Shown: positions 1 through 45,903 of the stretch, piece after piece | Layout: every line of letters begins with the position of its first letter | Numbering within the stretch: the stretch's first letter is position 1 | Origin: Zoroaster sp. YZ-2022 | Lineage: Eukaryota; Echinodermata; Asteroidea; Forcipulatida; Zoroasteridae | Reading direction: 5' to 3' | DNA length: 64,000 nucleotides | Assembly: GCA_029582265.1 (NCBI GenBank) | Contig: CM055837.1 | Span: forward strand, 7,453,926-7,517,925 | The notes under the pieces: model-generated | Database searches by the model: none | Told to the model about the DNA's origin: nothing | The model's input: the letters and a program-made list of their open reading frames with translations, nothing else | Program-made: the position numbers and the translations under genes

Positions 1-499
1 CCACTAGTTATCCATTTTAGGTCATATTCGTTACTAAAAACAACTGTTCATTGGTGAATACGATCATACTGAATATCATTTGTCTGTTCCACATCGGTAA
101 AAGATTGACACATAAGTTATATCATCAACATTGTTGTTGCAACAGCTAATTCTCTATTTATTTTTGTAACTTACTCCAGCTGAAATATCACCAGCATCGT
201 TTATTATATCTAAAAAATGCCCCTTGATAAATGTTATGGCATACACTTTCTTCTGTTTGGACTGCAACTTTTTTTTAAACATATATGGTCGTGTACGTGA
301 TTGGTCTAAATGAAGGGTCGGGATATCAGAAATTGACTAATCCAGGTGGTCAGATTAGGTATGTCCCCCATTCATTGTGATCATAATTTGCATCCAATGT
401 TTTCACTGCATTCCACTTGTTGGCAACCCTGTATCTGCTACAATTATACAGCAATAAAGAAATAAAGTAATATTTTAACAGTTCTACTCCCATTCTCAG

Positions 500-649
500 T
501 TTTACTTGTCGGGTGCATCTTCTACAGACGTGATAGTCCCAGTTCAGTCCGCATCACAGAGAATGATCAGCTCAAGATATATCCGGATACGTCCTACGGG
601 GTATGTAAATGGGCCATGTATGCGCTTCGAGCTTATTGGCTGTATTTAA
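500..649 (+). CDS. Last coding exon of upstream discoidin-domain paralogue (gene 1)
   Basis: The exon begins directly after a TTCTCAG acceptor at 493-499, reads in phase 0 and ends at TAA 647-649 (49 residues). It encodes the C-terminal part of an F5/8 type C domain: the strand motif SRYIRIRPT, then CMRFELIGC, whose final Cys normally pairs with the Cys that opens the domain. It is the paralogue of 39028-39180. It is one codon shorter in the loop before the penultimate Cys and has different loop residues (GYVNGP versus WSSSGGM). The rest of the gene lies left of the window. A candidate polyadenylation signal AATAAA is at 691-696. The exon looks intact, but whether its gene is functional cannot be judged here. 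Confidence 0.75.
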   Translation, partial: FYLSGASSTDVIVPVQSASQRMISSRYIRIRPTGYVNGPCMRFELIGCI

Positions 650-2822
650 TTTTATTGGTCGTTTGTGTTCATCTTAAAGCGCATATACACAATAAAATAG
701 GACGTACAAAGATATACCTGAAAGTGTGTACTAAAGTCGGTGATGGTATGAAGTATCCTGAGAAATTACTCTGCCTAAGGTAGGCCTATTCCTACTTTAC
801 GGATTTATAAATTTAAATCACCTTTGAGTTTTTGACGGCAATCTTAATTAAAAATGCTAGGTCCGTTGGAATACTGCCCATTAGAGAGAGTTTCGATATA
901 GCTAGTATTGAAAGAAATTTGCAGAAAAACATTGACAAGTATTTTGCCGGAAGTGACGCAGACGGAGAAAAGGAAGTTTTGTGACTGAAAATAGTTAGTT
1001 TTAGTGAATTAATTTCAATGGAAATTCGATTTATTTATTGTATATTGCTATTGTTCATTTATATGTAAATAGTAATGATATTCTCTTGGGTGTAGCACTC
1101 TGACTGTTGAAGTCTTTGAAAAGTACAACACTATCAAGTACAATTTAGAAAAACAAAAACCATGTTCAGATGGGAGTATAATAACTTCTCATGTTGACCA
1201 ATTCAATAGTAGGCACATAACTACTTTATTAATACATTTTGTGGATTTAAATTGCACTTTTTCTATAATACATTTTGTGGAAGCCGAATTACAAATGATA
1301 GATATATCTTGAAGAACACACGGTACATTTTCGATAAATGCTTCAATTAAAAACAACAAATATAGAAAAATAAAGACAGTATGGCATCAACATTTTTACA
1401 AAATTCTTCGTTCTGAAGGGATAAATATTTGTGTGTTTCAATTTTATTTTGGTGGGGAGCAAAAACTATTAATTGTTGTATCATAAATAATTAAATTTAC
1501 CGAAAGTGTACACTCTGTGGCTTTTGAGATTTGATTTAAATGACATTGTGTATTTGCACTAACTGTAATTGTGTTAGAATGTATATGTAGATAGTACGTG
1601 TAGTAGGTTTATTTACACTTAGTGGTCATGCAGAGAAAAATAATTTCCTGAACAGGCCAAATCGTAAAAAAACACCTCTGGTTTCTGGTCAAAGTTCACT
1701 TTCAGACTTGGTGTAGTGTCATGTTTTTAGAGATGTGTTTTGTTTGGCGACCACAACAATTAATGTGAGTCAAAACAAATGGGCAAAATACAGACTATAT
1801 CTCAAGCATGTACACTCACCTGATAACAGTTTCACCATGAATAAAGTAATAGAAGAAACGTGAAATTTGAAACAATGGGTCTGCGACGTGGAGGCGACAA
1901 ACTGGGGGACATGAAACCAGGAATTTTATTTAATCAGTGAAATATGTTGTTAAATTGTAATAAGTAAATTGCATTGGACAATGAATTTTGTATGAGATTT
2001 AAGATATCTCTGAGCAACATGGCGCAACATATCTCTGAGCAATATGATGTATAAGAAACTTGTCATTGTTTTTTTTTGCTTGTTAATGAGTTAAATTTAG
2101 TGATTGAATCTTTATAGAGTAAATTTTTATTCTATATGGTATTTCTATATTAAAGTCAAATATAAATAGTTGTGACCTTATCTTTGGATGTTGCTCTTTA
2201 ATTCTTTAACAAGAACAAAATATTTGGGCCTATGAAATAAAATTGTTTATAGATAAATATTTTAACAAATATCCATGCATCTGGACGGTTTAAACAAAAT
2301 TGAAAATTAACTTTTGAGGTAAAGTGAAGATTTTGTAAATTTGAAAAAAAAATCATGCTTTTCCTTGACACACAAGGGCGCTGTTTGTGAGAACACAACA
2401 GAAACAGCATGCAGTGAAAGTGCACAAAATCAATTCAAAATATTTCTATTTCATAGGCCCTTTAAGTTGAGAATCATGTTTTGTTGAAATGTAATTAACT
2501 GTAATTAAACATTCAGAACGATTTTATGTGAATGAAACATTAATACCTGTAGTCAAATACTATCGATCACTTATGATTGATATTTAGTATATTTGGGCTT
2601 CTTTTTCAGTTTTGTCAGAAATGAATTCATTTTACCGAAAGAGTTTTGAATCATTTTTACCAACAAAATGTACGTTACCCTGGCATACTGTTTAGTCTAT
2701 GAGGTTTCCAATCATTCATTTATACAGGGAACTTATCTTGCTTGTCATTTATTTAGAAGCCCATCTCATTGTACTTAATTGTAGTACTGTCTGCTATGGG
2801 GGTAAAACACGCTGTCCTTTAC

Positions 2823-3160
2823 AAGGGAAGGTATAACATTGGTATTTGGTAATGTATGGAAATTTCAATTTTCTTGTTTTCAGGAAATTTATAATAAAAT
2901 TAACTTGTGAAAATTTCATCACAATAGGTCCTGACGTTTTTGAGAAAACAACGATAAACTGTTATATGTTTTTTTTATTTTTTATTTTTATTTTTTTTAT
3001 GTTTTAGGCTTTTTGTCAATTTGAAGAAAAAAAATCCTGTTTTAGACGAAATAATATCTCAGGATAATTGATACTCGTATCAACTTTACACCAAGTAAGT
3101 TCTTAGATAGTAATTCGTTTATTTGATAATCTGATAATAACCAATGTTGTATCTTCCCTT
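2823..3160. mobile_element. MITE with AAGGGAAGGT termini (copy A)
   Basis: A 20-bp terminal inverted repeat, AAGGGAAGGTATAACATTGG at the left end and its complement at 3141-3160 with two mismatches, bounds 338 bp of AT-rich non-coding sequence. The same element sits at the orthologous place in copy B (41126-41460), so it predates the duplication. A lone right end of the same family occurs at about 47862-47883. No clear target-site duplication was found, so the superfamily is not assigned. Confidence 0.55.
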
Positions 3161-4298
3161 TAATTCATTGCAAATTGATGGTTTGTAATTTGTTCTCAGT
3201 CACGTGCTGATTAATTGAGCTGAAACCTCCATAGGTTGGTTCCTATGTTTATGTATTGAACCTCATGAACTATGAACACACATAACCTTGACCAAAAGCG
3301 TATTTATACCTTGATCAGAGTGCAGTCATCTTCGTCAGGTTCCCTGTGCGTAAATACGATCATAGCGCTCATTTCTGTACATAAAAGGTCCATACTGTTT
3401 AACTACCAGCCTCGGTTTGGTCATGTTCATTTGTATGGGAGAAAGACAAGATGGTTTCAACGTGATCAAGGTATATATAGACTTTGAAAGTATGTCATGC
3501 TCGCATAACTATAATGCCATTCAGGTATTGCTTCAATTCAACAGGGCATGGAATCGTTGTCCTATAAGATGAATACAGTATCTGAAAATTACTGGTTCAT
3601 TTATGGTAATATGACCTTATCATGTGGGGTATTATTATCAGTCACTGAGTTCATCCATATGTTCATCTAAAACTAGCACTCTGATTATATGCCCTGTTGA
3701 TCGTGATGATATTATCCCTTTACGTGTGATTTTCTTAATTTGCTTAATTGAATGTGTTTAATGAAATTTATTAGTTTAGACGTAAATATGACATATTTGT
3801 TTTTATTATATATCATGTATCTAGTGAAGTGGTGCAGCCAGTGATTATCAGGGGTTGTGGTGCCCTCTGTTGACCAGTTTTTTGAAATTGTAAATTACCG
3901 GTAATTGCAAAAATTTGCTACCAAGGTTTTGGTAAAATGATTTCGGAAAATGAACTGAGAAATTTACAACAAAAATAATTGATAAAATTTTTGTAATCTT
4001 TTTATTTGTAAAACAAGATAATGTTTACTTAAATCAAATCACATTTTTTATTTCAAGTTTTGCAAATGGTCGAAAATATGAAAAATTTAATATTTATATG
4101 AAATAAACGAAAAACACTGTATTAATAACAAAAACTGGCTTCGCCACTGAACTAGACGTAATAATTATTAATGTGTAAAATGTATACCAATAGTGACCAG
4201 TGGCGAAGAAAGACGAGGCGGATGCTTGAAACCTGTTCGATCTGATTATTATGAAACATCCTTGAATCTTTATAAAAACAAAACCAACTGATTCTGGT

Positions 4299-4372
4299 TC
4301 AAAAGTGGTTTATAGACGGGACTTGTTGAGATTTTATTTTATCATGCAGCCCCTCTCATGGGCTTATGCGAG
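4299..4372. repeat. Single-copy founder of the 74-bp tandem repeat
   Basis: One copy of the 74-bp unit starting TCAAAAGTGG and ending TTATGCGAG. In the duplicated segment the same unit is repeated eight times (42872-43463), so this is the unexpanded state. Confidence 0.8.
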
Positions 4373-6079
4373 TCCATACAATTAGCAAGTTTATTGTATA
4401 CACAAGACGTACCTTGCGTATCTTCATAAGTCATGTCGCTCAGATGTGTGTATTCATTCTAATGTGAAATTAAAGAAAGTGGACTCTTTCCTAAATTCCA
4501 AACGGAAATATTAAAATATTTCTTACAAATGTCTGCACCTCATACAACATTTATTTCTATGGAAGATTGATACAACCATCAGCTTTTTAGTACGTTTTAG
4601 GTTAGTAATCGAAGAAATTTGTATTAAACTAACTACTAATTCTACATCTTAACTTAAAACAAATGTTTGAAAACACAAAGCCCAGTTGATAAAAACTTCA
4701 TTTTCAGCCAGTGTAAACAAAAAACACATTGAGCAGAATGTAATTATGGAAAAGCACACGCATCAACTAATGACCATAGTCTTGGTTTAAGTATCGCGCG
4801 AGGGCGCCGTTGCCTGATTGATATAATGTTGGTGTCGAAAAAAATACGTTTGATTTTAATAATGTCGCATAGAAAATAATCTTGTTTATAATCAAAAGAT
4901 GAGAGGTGCTCCTGTCAGGTGTATCATCCATTTGCCACATCCTGTATTCGCCACTGGTCTCTGAGTCACTTTTAATATTTTTGCACCATTTTATCAATGT
5001 TAACGCTATTAAAACAATAAAAGGCATTCGAAAGAACCGAATATCCTTTCTCTCATGTTTCATTGTATCATACATCGAATGTTTTCCATTGAATTAAATT
5101 TATGTTACTCTGGTTTATTATCAGTTAACCTCTGGTCTATACACAATTTGGAACTTAATTTATGTGTTTTCTCTTTCAAAGAGCAAAATAGTAAAGGCCT
5201 AAAATTCCTATATCAATCAAAATTAATTGTGTCGAAGGCATGTACATTTCGATATAATATATATAATTATATCGGACCAGCGGGCCAGTGATTCAACACA
5301 CCCCCTCCCCGTTGAGCGTTCGAGATCCTCATTTTTTTGGAAAACAAAAACACAAACCCTCACTCATGAAAATAATCTGGCTAAGCTCCTGCATGTGATG
5401 TGTATCTCAGCCAATATTTAGATCATCAGTCGGCAAATGAACCACCCTATCCCCTCGTTTTTCGGGGGTAAGACTGTTCACGCCTCCCCCATCTCAAAAT
5501 TGTACACGCCTACCCCCTCAACATTTATCACGCCAACCATATTTCGGCAGCGCGCAAGGTTATGTGAAAACCACCGCGTACACTGAGCAGGTACGGCATT
5601 AGATCAGTATTATTCCCAAAGTAGTTCCAGCCCCATAAAAATTACAATGACGATTGGCTTTTCTTTAGAACAAACTAACCTACAACAAATACCTGGAGCA
5701 GGGAGTACCGGATGCCGCACTAAAACGAACTGAGACCATATTGGAATGGAAGATGGAGGTGTTCATTCATCACTATAACGTTCTTTCACAACAATTATGA
5801 TAGTAAAGATTAAAGCGGGGTCACTTATGAAAACAAGAAAAATGTTTGCTGCCGCCACGGGTCGCAAATGTCCAACATCTAAAAAAGTGACGTCGCGGAT
5901 TTCAACAGCTGGAATTTTGGCTGCAAATTGTGATTTTTTCAGCAATTTATGATTTGTTTCAATGCTTTTTTGAATAGCATATCAATAACTAAATACATAT
6001 TGAACAATTTTGAGTAAAAAATCAAGGCACTTTGTATGGTCTTTAACTTTGAAATGAAATTTATTGAAATTCTAAAATT

Positions 6080-6217
6080 GCAGACACCCCCACGTTTAAA
6101 ATGAATGCTCCCATTGATATTACGTTATATACTGTTACACGGACGATCTAACATGACACATGTGAGCAAAGTCGCGTCAGTTGTGGACAAGATTCGGTTC
6201 CGAGTCTGGCGGGCAAA
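6080..6217 (+). promoter_or_regulatory. Candidate proximal promoter and 5' UTR of gene 2
   Basis: The 140 bp before the start codon are nearly identical to the region before gene 3 exon 1. A TTATATA element at 6125-6131 lies about 87 bp upstream of the ATG at a distance compatible with a TATA box and a short leader. The sequence just before ATG (GGCAAAATGA) is a fair eukaryotic initiation context. Conservation may only reflect recent duplication. Confidence 0.25.
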
Positions 6218-39180
<32,963 letters not shown>

Positions 39181-41125
39181 GGTCGTATGTGTTCATCGCT
39201 CGGAAACTACAACATCTTCAAACCCCTATACACATATAGTCATTAAAATAAAACGTACAAAGATATACCTGAAAGTGTATGCTAAAGTCGGTGATGGTAT
39301 CAAACATCCAGATAAATCATTCTGCCCATAGTAATGATATTCTCTTGGGTGTAGCACTCTGACTGTTGAAGTCTTTGAAAAGTACAACACTATCAAGTAC
39401 AATTTAGAAAAACAAAAACCATATTCAGATGGGACTATAATAACTTCTCATGTCGACCGATTCAATAGTAGGCACCATAACTACTTTATTAATACATTTT
39501 GTGTATTTAAATTGCACTTTTTCTTTTGAAAATAATAATAATAATAATAATAATTTTGTGGAAGCCGAATTACAAATGATAGATATATCTTGAAGAACAC
39601 ACGGTACACTTTCGATAAATGTCTAAATTAAAAACAAAAAATATAGAAAAATAAAGACAGTATGGCATCAACATTTTTACAAAATTCTTCGTTCTGAAGG
39701 GATAATTATTTCTGTGTTTCAATTTTATTTTGGTGGGGAGCAAAAAAACTATTAATTGTTGTATCATAAATAATTAAATTTACCGAAAGTGTACACTGTG
39801 GCTTTGAGATTTGACTAAAATGAAATTGTGTATTTGCACTAACTGTAATTGTGTTAGAATGTATATGTAGATAGTACGTGTAGTAGGTTCATTTACACTT
39901 AGTGGTCATGCAGAGAAAAATAATTTCCTGAACAGGCCAAATCATAAAAAAAAAAAAACTCTGGTTTCTGGTCAAAGTTCACTTTCAGACTTGGTGTAGT
40001 GTCATGTTTTTAGAGTTGTGTCTTGTTTGGCGACCACAACAATTTATGTGAGTCAAAACAAATGGGCAAAATACATACTACATCTCAAGCATGTACACTC
40101 ACCTGATAACAGTTTCACCATGAATAAAGTAATAGAAGAAACGTCAAATTTGAAACAATGGGTCTGCGACGTGGAGGCGACAAACTGGGGGACAAGAAAC
40201 CAGGGATTTTATTTAATCAGTGAAATTTGTTGTTAAATTGTAATAAGTAAATTGCATTGGACAATGAATTTTTTTAATAAGATTTAAGATATCTCTGAGC
40301 AACATGGCGCAACATATCTCTGAGCAATATGATGTATAAGAAACTTGTCATTGCTTTTTTTGTTTGTTAATGAGTTAAATTTAGTGATTGAATCTTTATA
40401 GAGTAAATTTATACTCTATATGGTATTTCTATATTAAAGTCAAATGTAAATAGTTGTGACTTTATCTTTGGATGTTGCTCTTTAATTGACAATTCTTTGA
40501 CAAGAACAAAATATTTGTAAAGGGCCTATGAAATAAAATTGTATATAGATAAATATTTTAACAAATATCCATGCATTTGGACAGTTTAAACAAAATTGAA
40601 AATTTACTTTTGAGGTAAAGTGAAGATTTTGTAAATTTGAAAAAAAAATCATGCTTTTCCTTGACACACAAGGGCGCTGTTTGTGAGAACACAACAGAAA
40701 CAGTATGCAGTGAAAGTGCACAAAATCAAGTCAAAACATTTCTATTTCATAGGCCCTTTAAGTTGAGAATCATGTTTTGTTAAAATGTAATTAACTGTAA
40801 TTAAATATTCAGAACGATTTTATGTGAGTGAAACATTAATACCTGTAGTCAAATACTATCGATCACTTATGATTGATATTTAGTATATTTCGGGTTCTTT
40901 TCTTAATTTTGTCAGAAATGAATTCATTTTACCGGAAGAGTTTTGAATCATTTTTACCAACAAAATGTACGTTACCCTGGCTTTGTCTAATACTGTTTAG
41001 TCTATGAGGTTCCAATCATTCATTTCTACAGGGAACTTATCTTGCTTGTCATTTACTTAGAAGCCCATCTCATTGTACTTAATTGTAGCACTGTCTGCTA
41101 TGAGGTAAAACACGCTGCCCTTTAC

Positions 41126-41460
41126 AAGGGAAGGTATAACATTGGTATTTGGTAATGTATGGTCATTTCAACCCTCTAGTTTTCAGGAAATTTATAATAA
41201 AACTAACTTGTCAAAATTTCATCACAATAGGTCCTGACGTTTTTGAGAAAACAACGACAAACTGTTATATGTTTTATTTTTTATTTTTTTATTTTTTTAT
41301 GTTTTAGGCTTTTTGTCAATTTGAAGAAAAGAAATCCTGTTTTAGACGAATTAATATTTCAGGATGATTGATACTCGTATCAACTTTACACCAAGTAAGT
41401 TCTTAGATAGTAATTCGTTTATTTGATATTCTGATAATAACCAATGTTGTATCTTCCCTT
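41126..41460. mobile_element. MITE with AAGGGAAGGT termini (copy B)
   Basis: Orthologous to 2823-3160 in copy A, with the same inverted ends and interior and only small differences. Confidence 0.55.
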
Positions 41461-42579
41461 TAATTCATTGCAAATTTGACGGTTTGTAATTTGTTCTCAG
41501 TCACGTGCTGATTAATTGAGCTGAAACCTCAATAGGTTGGTTCCTATGTTTATGTATTGAACCTCATGAACTATGAACACACATAACCTTGACCAAAAGC
41601 GTATTACCTTGATCAGAGTGCAGTCATCTTCGTCAGGTTCATTGTGCGTAAATACGATCGTATAGCGCTGATTTCTACACATACAATGGCCAGACTATAT
41701 TGCTGCCAACCTCGGTTTGGTCATGTTGATTTGTATGGGAGAAATACTAGATGGTTTCAATGTGATCAAGATATATATAGACTTTGAAAGTATGTCATGT
41801 TCGCATAACTATATGCCATGTTGGTATTGCTTGATTAAAGGGACAATATTGTCACGATCAGAGCAGACTTTCAACAGGGCATGGAATCGTTGTTTTAGAA
41901 TAAGATGAAAACAGTGCCTGAATATTAATGGCTTATTTATGATAATAAGACCTTATCATGTGGGGTATTATTATCAGTCACTGAGTTAATCTAAAACTAG
42001 CACTCTGATTATATGCCATGTTGATCGTGATGATATTGTCCATTTATGTGTGATTTTCTTAATTTGCTTAATTGAATGTGTTTAACGAAATTTATCAGTT
42101 TAGACGTAAATATGACATCTTAGTTCTTATTATCTGTCATGTATCTAGTGAAGTGGTGCAGCCAGTGATTATCAGGGGTTGTGGTGCCCGCTGTTGACCA
42201 GTTTGAGAAATTGTAAATTACCGGTAATTGCTAAAATTTGCTACCAAGGTTTTGGTAAAATGATTTCGGAAAATGAACTGAGAAATTTACAACAAAATAA
42301 TTGATACAATTTTTGTAATCTTTTTATTTGTAAAACAAGATAATGATTACTTAGATCAAATCACATTTTTTATTTCAAGTTTTGCAAATGGTCGAAAATA
42401 TGAAAAATTATATTTATATGAAATATATTTAACGAAAAACACCATATTAATAACAAAAACTGGCTTCGACACTGAACTAGATGTAATAATTATTAATGTG
42501 TCAAATTTATACCAATAGTGACCAGTGGTGAAGAAAGACGAGGCGGATGTTTGAACCTTGTTCGGTCTGATTATTATGA

Positions 42580-42732
42580 GATATATATATAAATGGTAGC
42601 ACTTTTAAGACTAACTAAACTTAAAAATAGGCATAAGCTTTCATAGCTACAGCTACTTCATCAGATGCAAGTAGCTGTAGCTACGAAAGCTTATGCCTAT
42701 TTTTAAGTTTAGTTAGTCTTAAAAGTGCTACC

Positions 42733-42788
<56 letters not shown>

Positions 42789-42822
42789 TATTCTACCTGA
42801 CTAACACGGCTGCATACAGATC
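42580..42822 (-). mobile_element. Foldback element of Penelope type, absent from copy A
   Basis: Two arms of about 68 bp (AAATGGTAGCAC to CAGCTACTT and the inverse) surround a 10-nt loop, followed by a TA-dinucleotide run (about 42735-42787) and a unique tail. TATGA flanks both sides (42575-42579 and 42823-42827), and copy A has one TATGA at 4250-4254 with no insertion. The hammerhead core in the loop region suggests a Penelope-like element fragment. Confidence 0.7.
42631..42668 (-). ncRNA. Hammerhead ribozyme core (38 nt, minimal)
   Basis: On the minus strand: stem I GCAT/ATGC, core CTGATGA, stem II closed by TAGC-TGTA-GCTA, then GAAA and GCTT, in which AG/CT gives the two-base stem III and T is the cleavage-site base. 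All conserved core bases are present. Such minimal hammerheads in Penelope-like elements work as dimers. Activity is inferred, not shown. Confidence 0.6.
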
Positions 42823-42871
42823 TATGAAACATCCTTGAAACTTTATAAAAACAAAACCAATGGATACTGGT

Positions 42872-43463
42872 TCAAAAGTGGTTCATAGACGGGACTTGTT
42901 GAGATTTTATTTTATCATGCAGCCCCTCACATAGGCTTATACGAGTCAAAAGTGGTTCATAGACGGGACTTGTTGAGATTTTATTTTATCATGCAGCCCC
43001 TCTCATAGGCTTATGCGAGTCAAAAGTGGTTCATAGACGGGACTTGTTGAGATTTTATTTTATCATGCAGCCCCTCTCATAGGCTTATGCGAGTCAAAAG
43101 TGGTTCATAGACGGGACTTGTTGAGATTTTATTTTATCATGCAGCCCCTCTCATAGGCTTATGCGAGTCAAAAGTGGTTCATAGACGGGACTTGTTGAGA
43201 TTTTATTTTATCATGCAGCCCCTCTCATAGGCTTATGCGAGTCAAAAGTGGTTCATAGACGGGACTTGTTGAGATTTTATTTTATCATGCAGCCCCTCTC
43301 ATAGGCTTATGCGAGTCAAAAGTGGTTCATAGACGGGACTTGTTGAGATTTTATTTTATCATGCAGCCCCTCTCATAGGCTTATGCGAGTCAAAAGTGGT
43401 TCATAGACGGGACTTGTTGAGATTTTATTTTATCATGCAGCCCCTCTCATAGGCTTATGCGAG
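42872..43463. repeat. 74-bp tandem array, exactly eight copies
   Basis: Units start with TCAAAAGTGGTTCATAGACG and end with CTTATGCGAG. The first differs slightly (CTCACATAGGCTTATACGAG), the rest are almost identical, so the expansion is recent. Copy A has one unit (4299-4372). Confidence 0.97.
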
Positions 43464-45332
43464 TCGATACAATTAACAAGTTTATTGTATACACAAGACG
43501 TACCTTGCGTATCTTCATAAGTCATGTCGCTCAGATGTGTGTATTCATTCTAATGTGAATTAAGGAAAGTGGACTCTTTCCTAAATTCCAAACGGAAATA
43601 TTAAAACATTTCTTACAAATGTCTGCACCTCATACAACATTTATTTCTATGGAAGATTGATACAACCATCAGCTTTTTAGTACGTTTTAGGTTAGTAATC
43701 GAAGAAATTTGTATTAAACTATTGCTAATTCTACATCTTAACTTAAAACAAATGTTTGAAACACAAAGCCCAGTTGATACAAACTTCATTTTCAGCCAGT
43801 ATAAACAAAAAACACATTGAGCAGAATGTAATTATGGAAAAGCACACGCATCAACTAATGACCATAGTCTTGGTTTAAGTATCGCGCGAGGGCGCCGTTG
43901 CCTGATTGATATAATGTTGGTGTCGAAAAATATACATTTGATTTTAATAATGTCGCCTAGAAAATAATCTTGTTTATAATCAAAAGATGAGAGGTGCTCC
44001 TGTCAGGTGTATCATCCATTTGCCACATCCTGTATTCGCCACTGGTGTCTGAGTCACTTTTAGTATTTTTTGCACCATTTTATCAATGTTAACGCTATTA
44101 AAACAATAAAAGGCATTCGAAAGAACCGAATATCCTTTCTCTCATGTTTCATTGTATCATACGTCGAATGTTTTCCATTGAATTAAATTTATGTTACTCT
44201 TGTTTATTATCAGTTAACCTCTGGTCTATACACAATTTGGAACTTAATTTATGTGTTTTCTCTTTCAAAGATCAAAATAGTAAAGGCCTAAAATTTCTAT
44301 ATCAATCAAAATGAATTGTGTCGAAGGCATGTACATTTCGATATAATATGTATAATCATATCGGACCAGCGGGCCAGTGATTCAACCCACCCCCTCCCCG
44401 TTGAGCGTTCGAGATCATCATTTTTTTGGAAAACAAAAACACAAACCCTCACTCATAAAAATAATCTGGCTATTAAAGCGCCTGCGGGCTGTACCCAAAG
44501 GGAGGTGGTGTGATGTGTATCTCAGTCAATATTTAGGTCATCAGTCGGCAAATAAAGCACCCTATCCCCTCGTTTTTCGGGGGTAAGATTGTTCACGCCT
44601 CCCCCATCTCAAAATTGTCCACGCCTACCCCCTCAACATTTATCACGCCAACCATATTTCAGCAGCGCGCAAGGTTATGTGAAAACCACCGCGTACACTG
44701 AGCTGGTACGGCATTAGATCAGTATTATTCCCAAAGTAGTTCCAGCCCCATACAAATTACAATGACGATTGGCTTTTCTTTAGAACAAACTAACCTACAA
44801 CAAATACCTGGAGGAGGGAGTACCGGATGCCGCACTAAAACGAACTGAGACCATACTGGAATGGAAGATGGAGGTGTTCATTCATCACTATAACATTCTT
44901 TCACAACAATTATGATAGTAAAGATTAAAGCGGGATCACTTATAAAAACAGGAAAAATGTTTGCTGCCGCCACGGGTCGCAAATGTCCAACATCTAAAAA
45001 AAGTGACGTCGCGGATTTCAACAGCTGGAATTTTGGCTGCAAATTGTGATTTTTGAGCAATTTCTGATTTGTTTCAATGCTTTTTTGAATAGCATATCAA
45101 TAACTAAATACATATTGAACAATTTTGAGTAAAAAATCAAGGCACTTTGTATGGTCTTTAACTTTGAAATGAAATTTATTGAAATTTTAAAATTGCAGAC
45201 ACCCCCACGTTTAAAATGAATGCTCCCATTGATATTACGTTATATACTGTTACACGGACGATCTAACATGACACATGTGAGCAAAGTCGCGTCAATTGTG
45301 GACAAGATTCGGTTCCGAGTCTGGCGGGCAAA

Positions 45333-45701
45333 ATGAAAATGCTGCTACCGTTCATAATGGTGATGTTGTCATGGGTGTCCTACGAGGCATCGGCGACCAA
45401 GACCAGTTGTGGACCAGGGACCCGTGGAAGCCTTTTTGTGCCGTACGAGCATCACGCACTGATCGGTCACTCGTTCCTGAATCAATCGGGAACACATCGG
45501 ATTCAGTGTATGATGCTTTGCTCGAGGCATAGTTGCTGTTTATCGTTCAATCACAATGCCGCTGATGGTACTTGTCAGCTCAACGACGCGCGAAAAGAAG
45601 AATTCCCCGAGAGTTTCAAACAAGATAGTGGCTTTTCATACTTCGGCAGTTCGGACACAAGCGCACAAGGATCTGTGAAAACTACCGCGGAGACTGAGCA
45701 G
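45333..45701 (+). CDS. Gene 3 exon 1: signal peptide and PAN/apple domain
   Basis: The exon has the same length (369 nt), start context, Cys pattern and donor (CAG|GTAAGT) as gene 2 exon 1, with a few substitutions in the signal peptide (PFIM for PLLM) and domain (HHALIG for HHVLIG). The frame is open. The following exons were not found before the window end; in gene 2 the first intron is 27.4 kb, so they probably lie beyond 64000. Confidence 0.82.
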
Positions 45702-45903
45702 GTAAGTACGGTATCAGATTAGTATATTCACCCCACGCACTCAGTATTACAAAGACGAATGCTTTGTTTTCTTTAGAACGAACTAACCAAGAGTTAACAG
45801 ATTCTGATTAAAAGAAAATGTGAGTACAGCTATAAAGTGTAATGTTATTGGCAAATTGCTGTGGCAGATATTTGTAGGAGACACTGAAATATATAAAAAC
45901 GTT

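Larger units (their letters stand above)
650..6080. other. Intergenic DNA between gene 1 and gene 2
   Basis: AT-rich non-coding DNA shared with 39181-45195 in copy B. I see no gene. It contains the 3' UTR of gene 1, a 290-bp segment missing from copy B (781-1068), a MITE (2823-3160) and the single-copy founder of the 74-bp repeat (4299-4372). Short open frames here are broken or shifted between the two copies, which argues against coding function. Confidence 0.7.
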
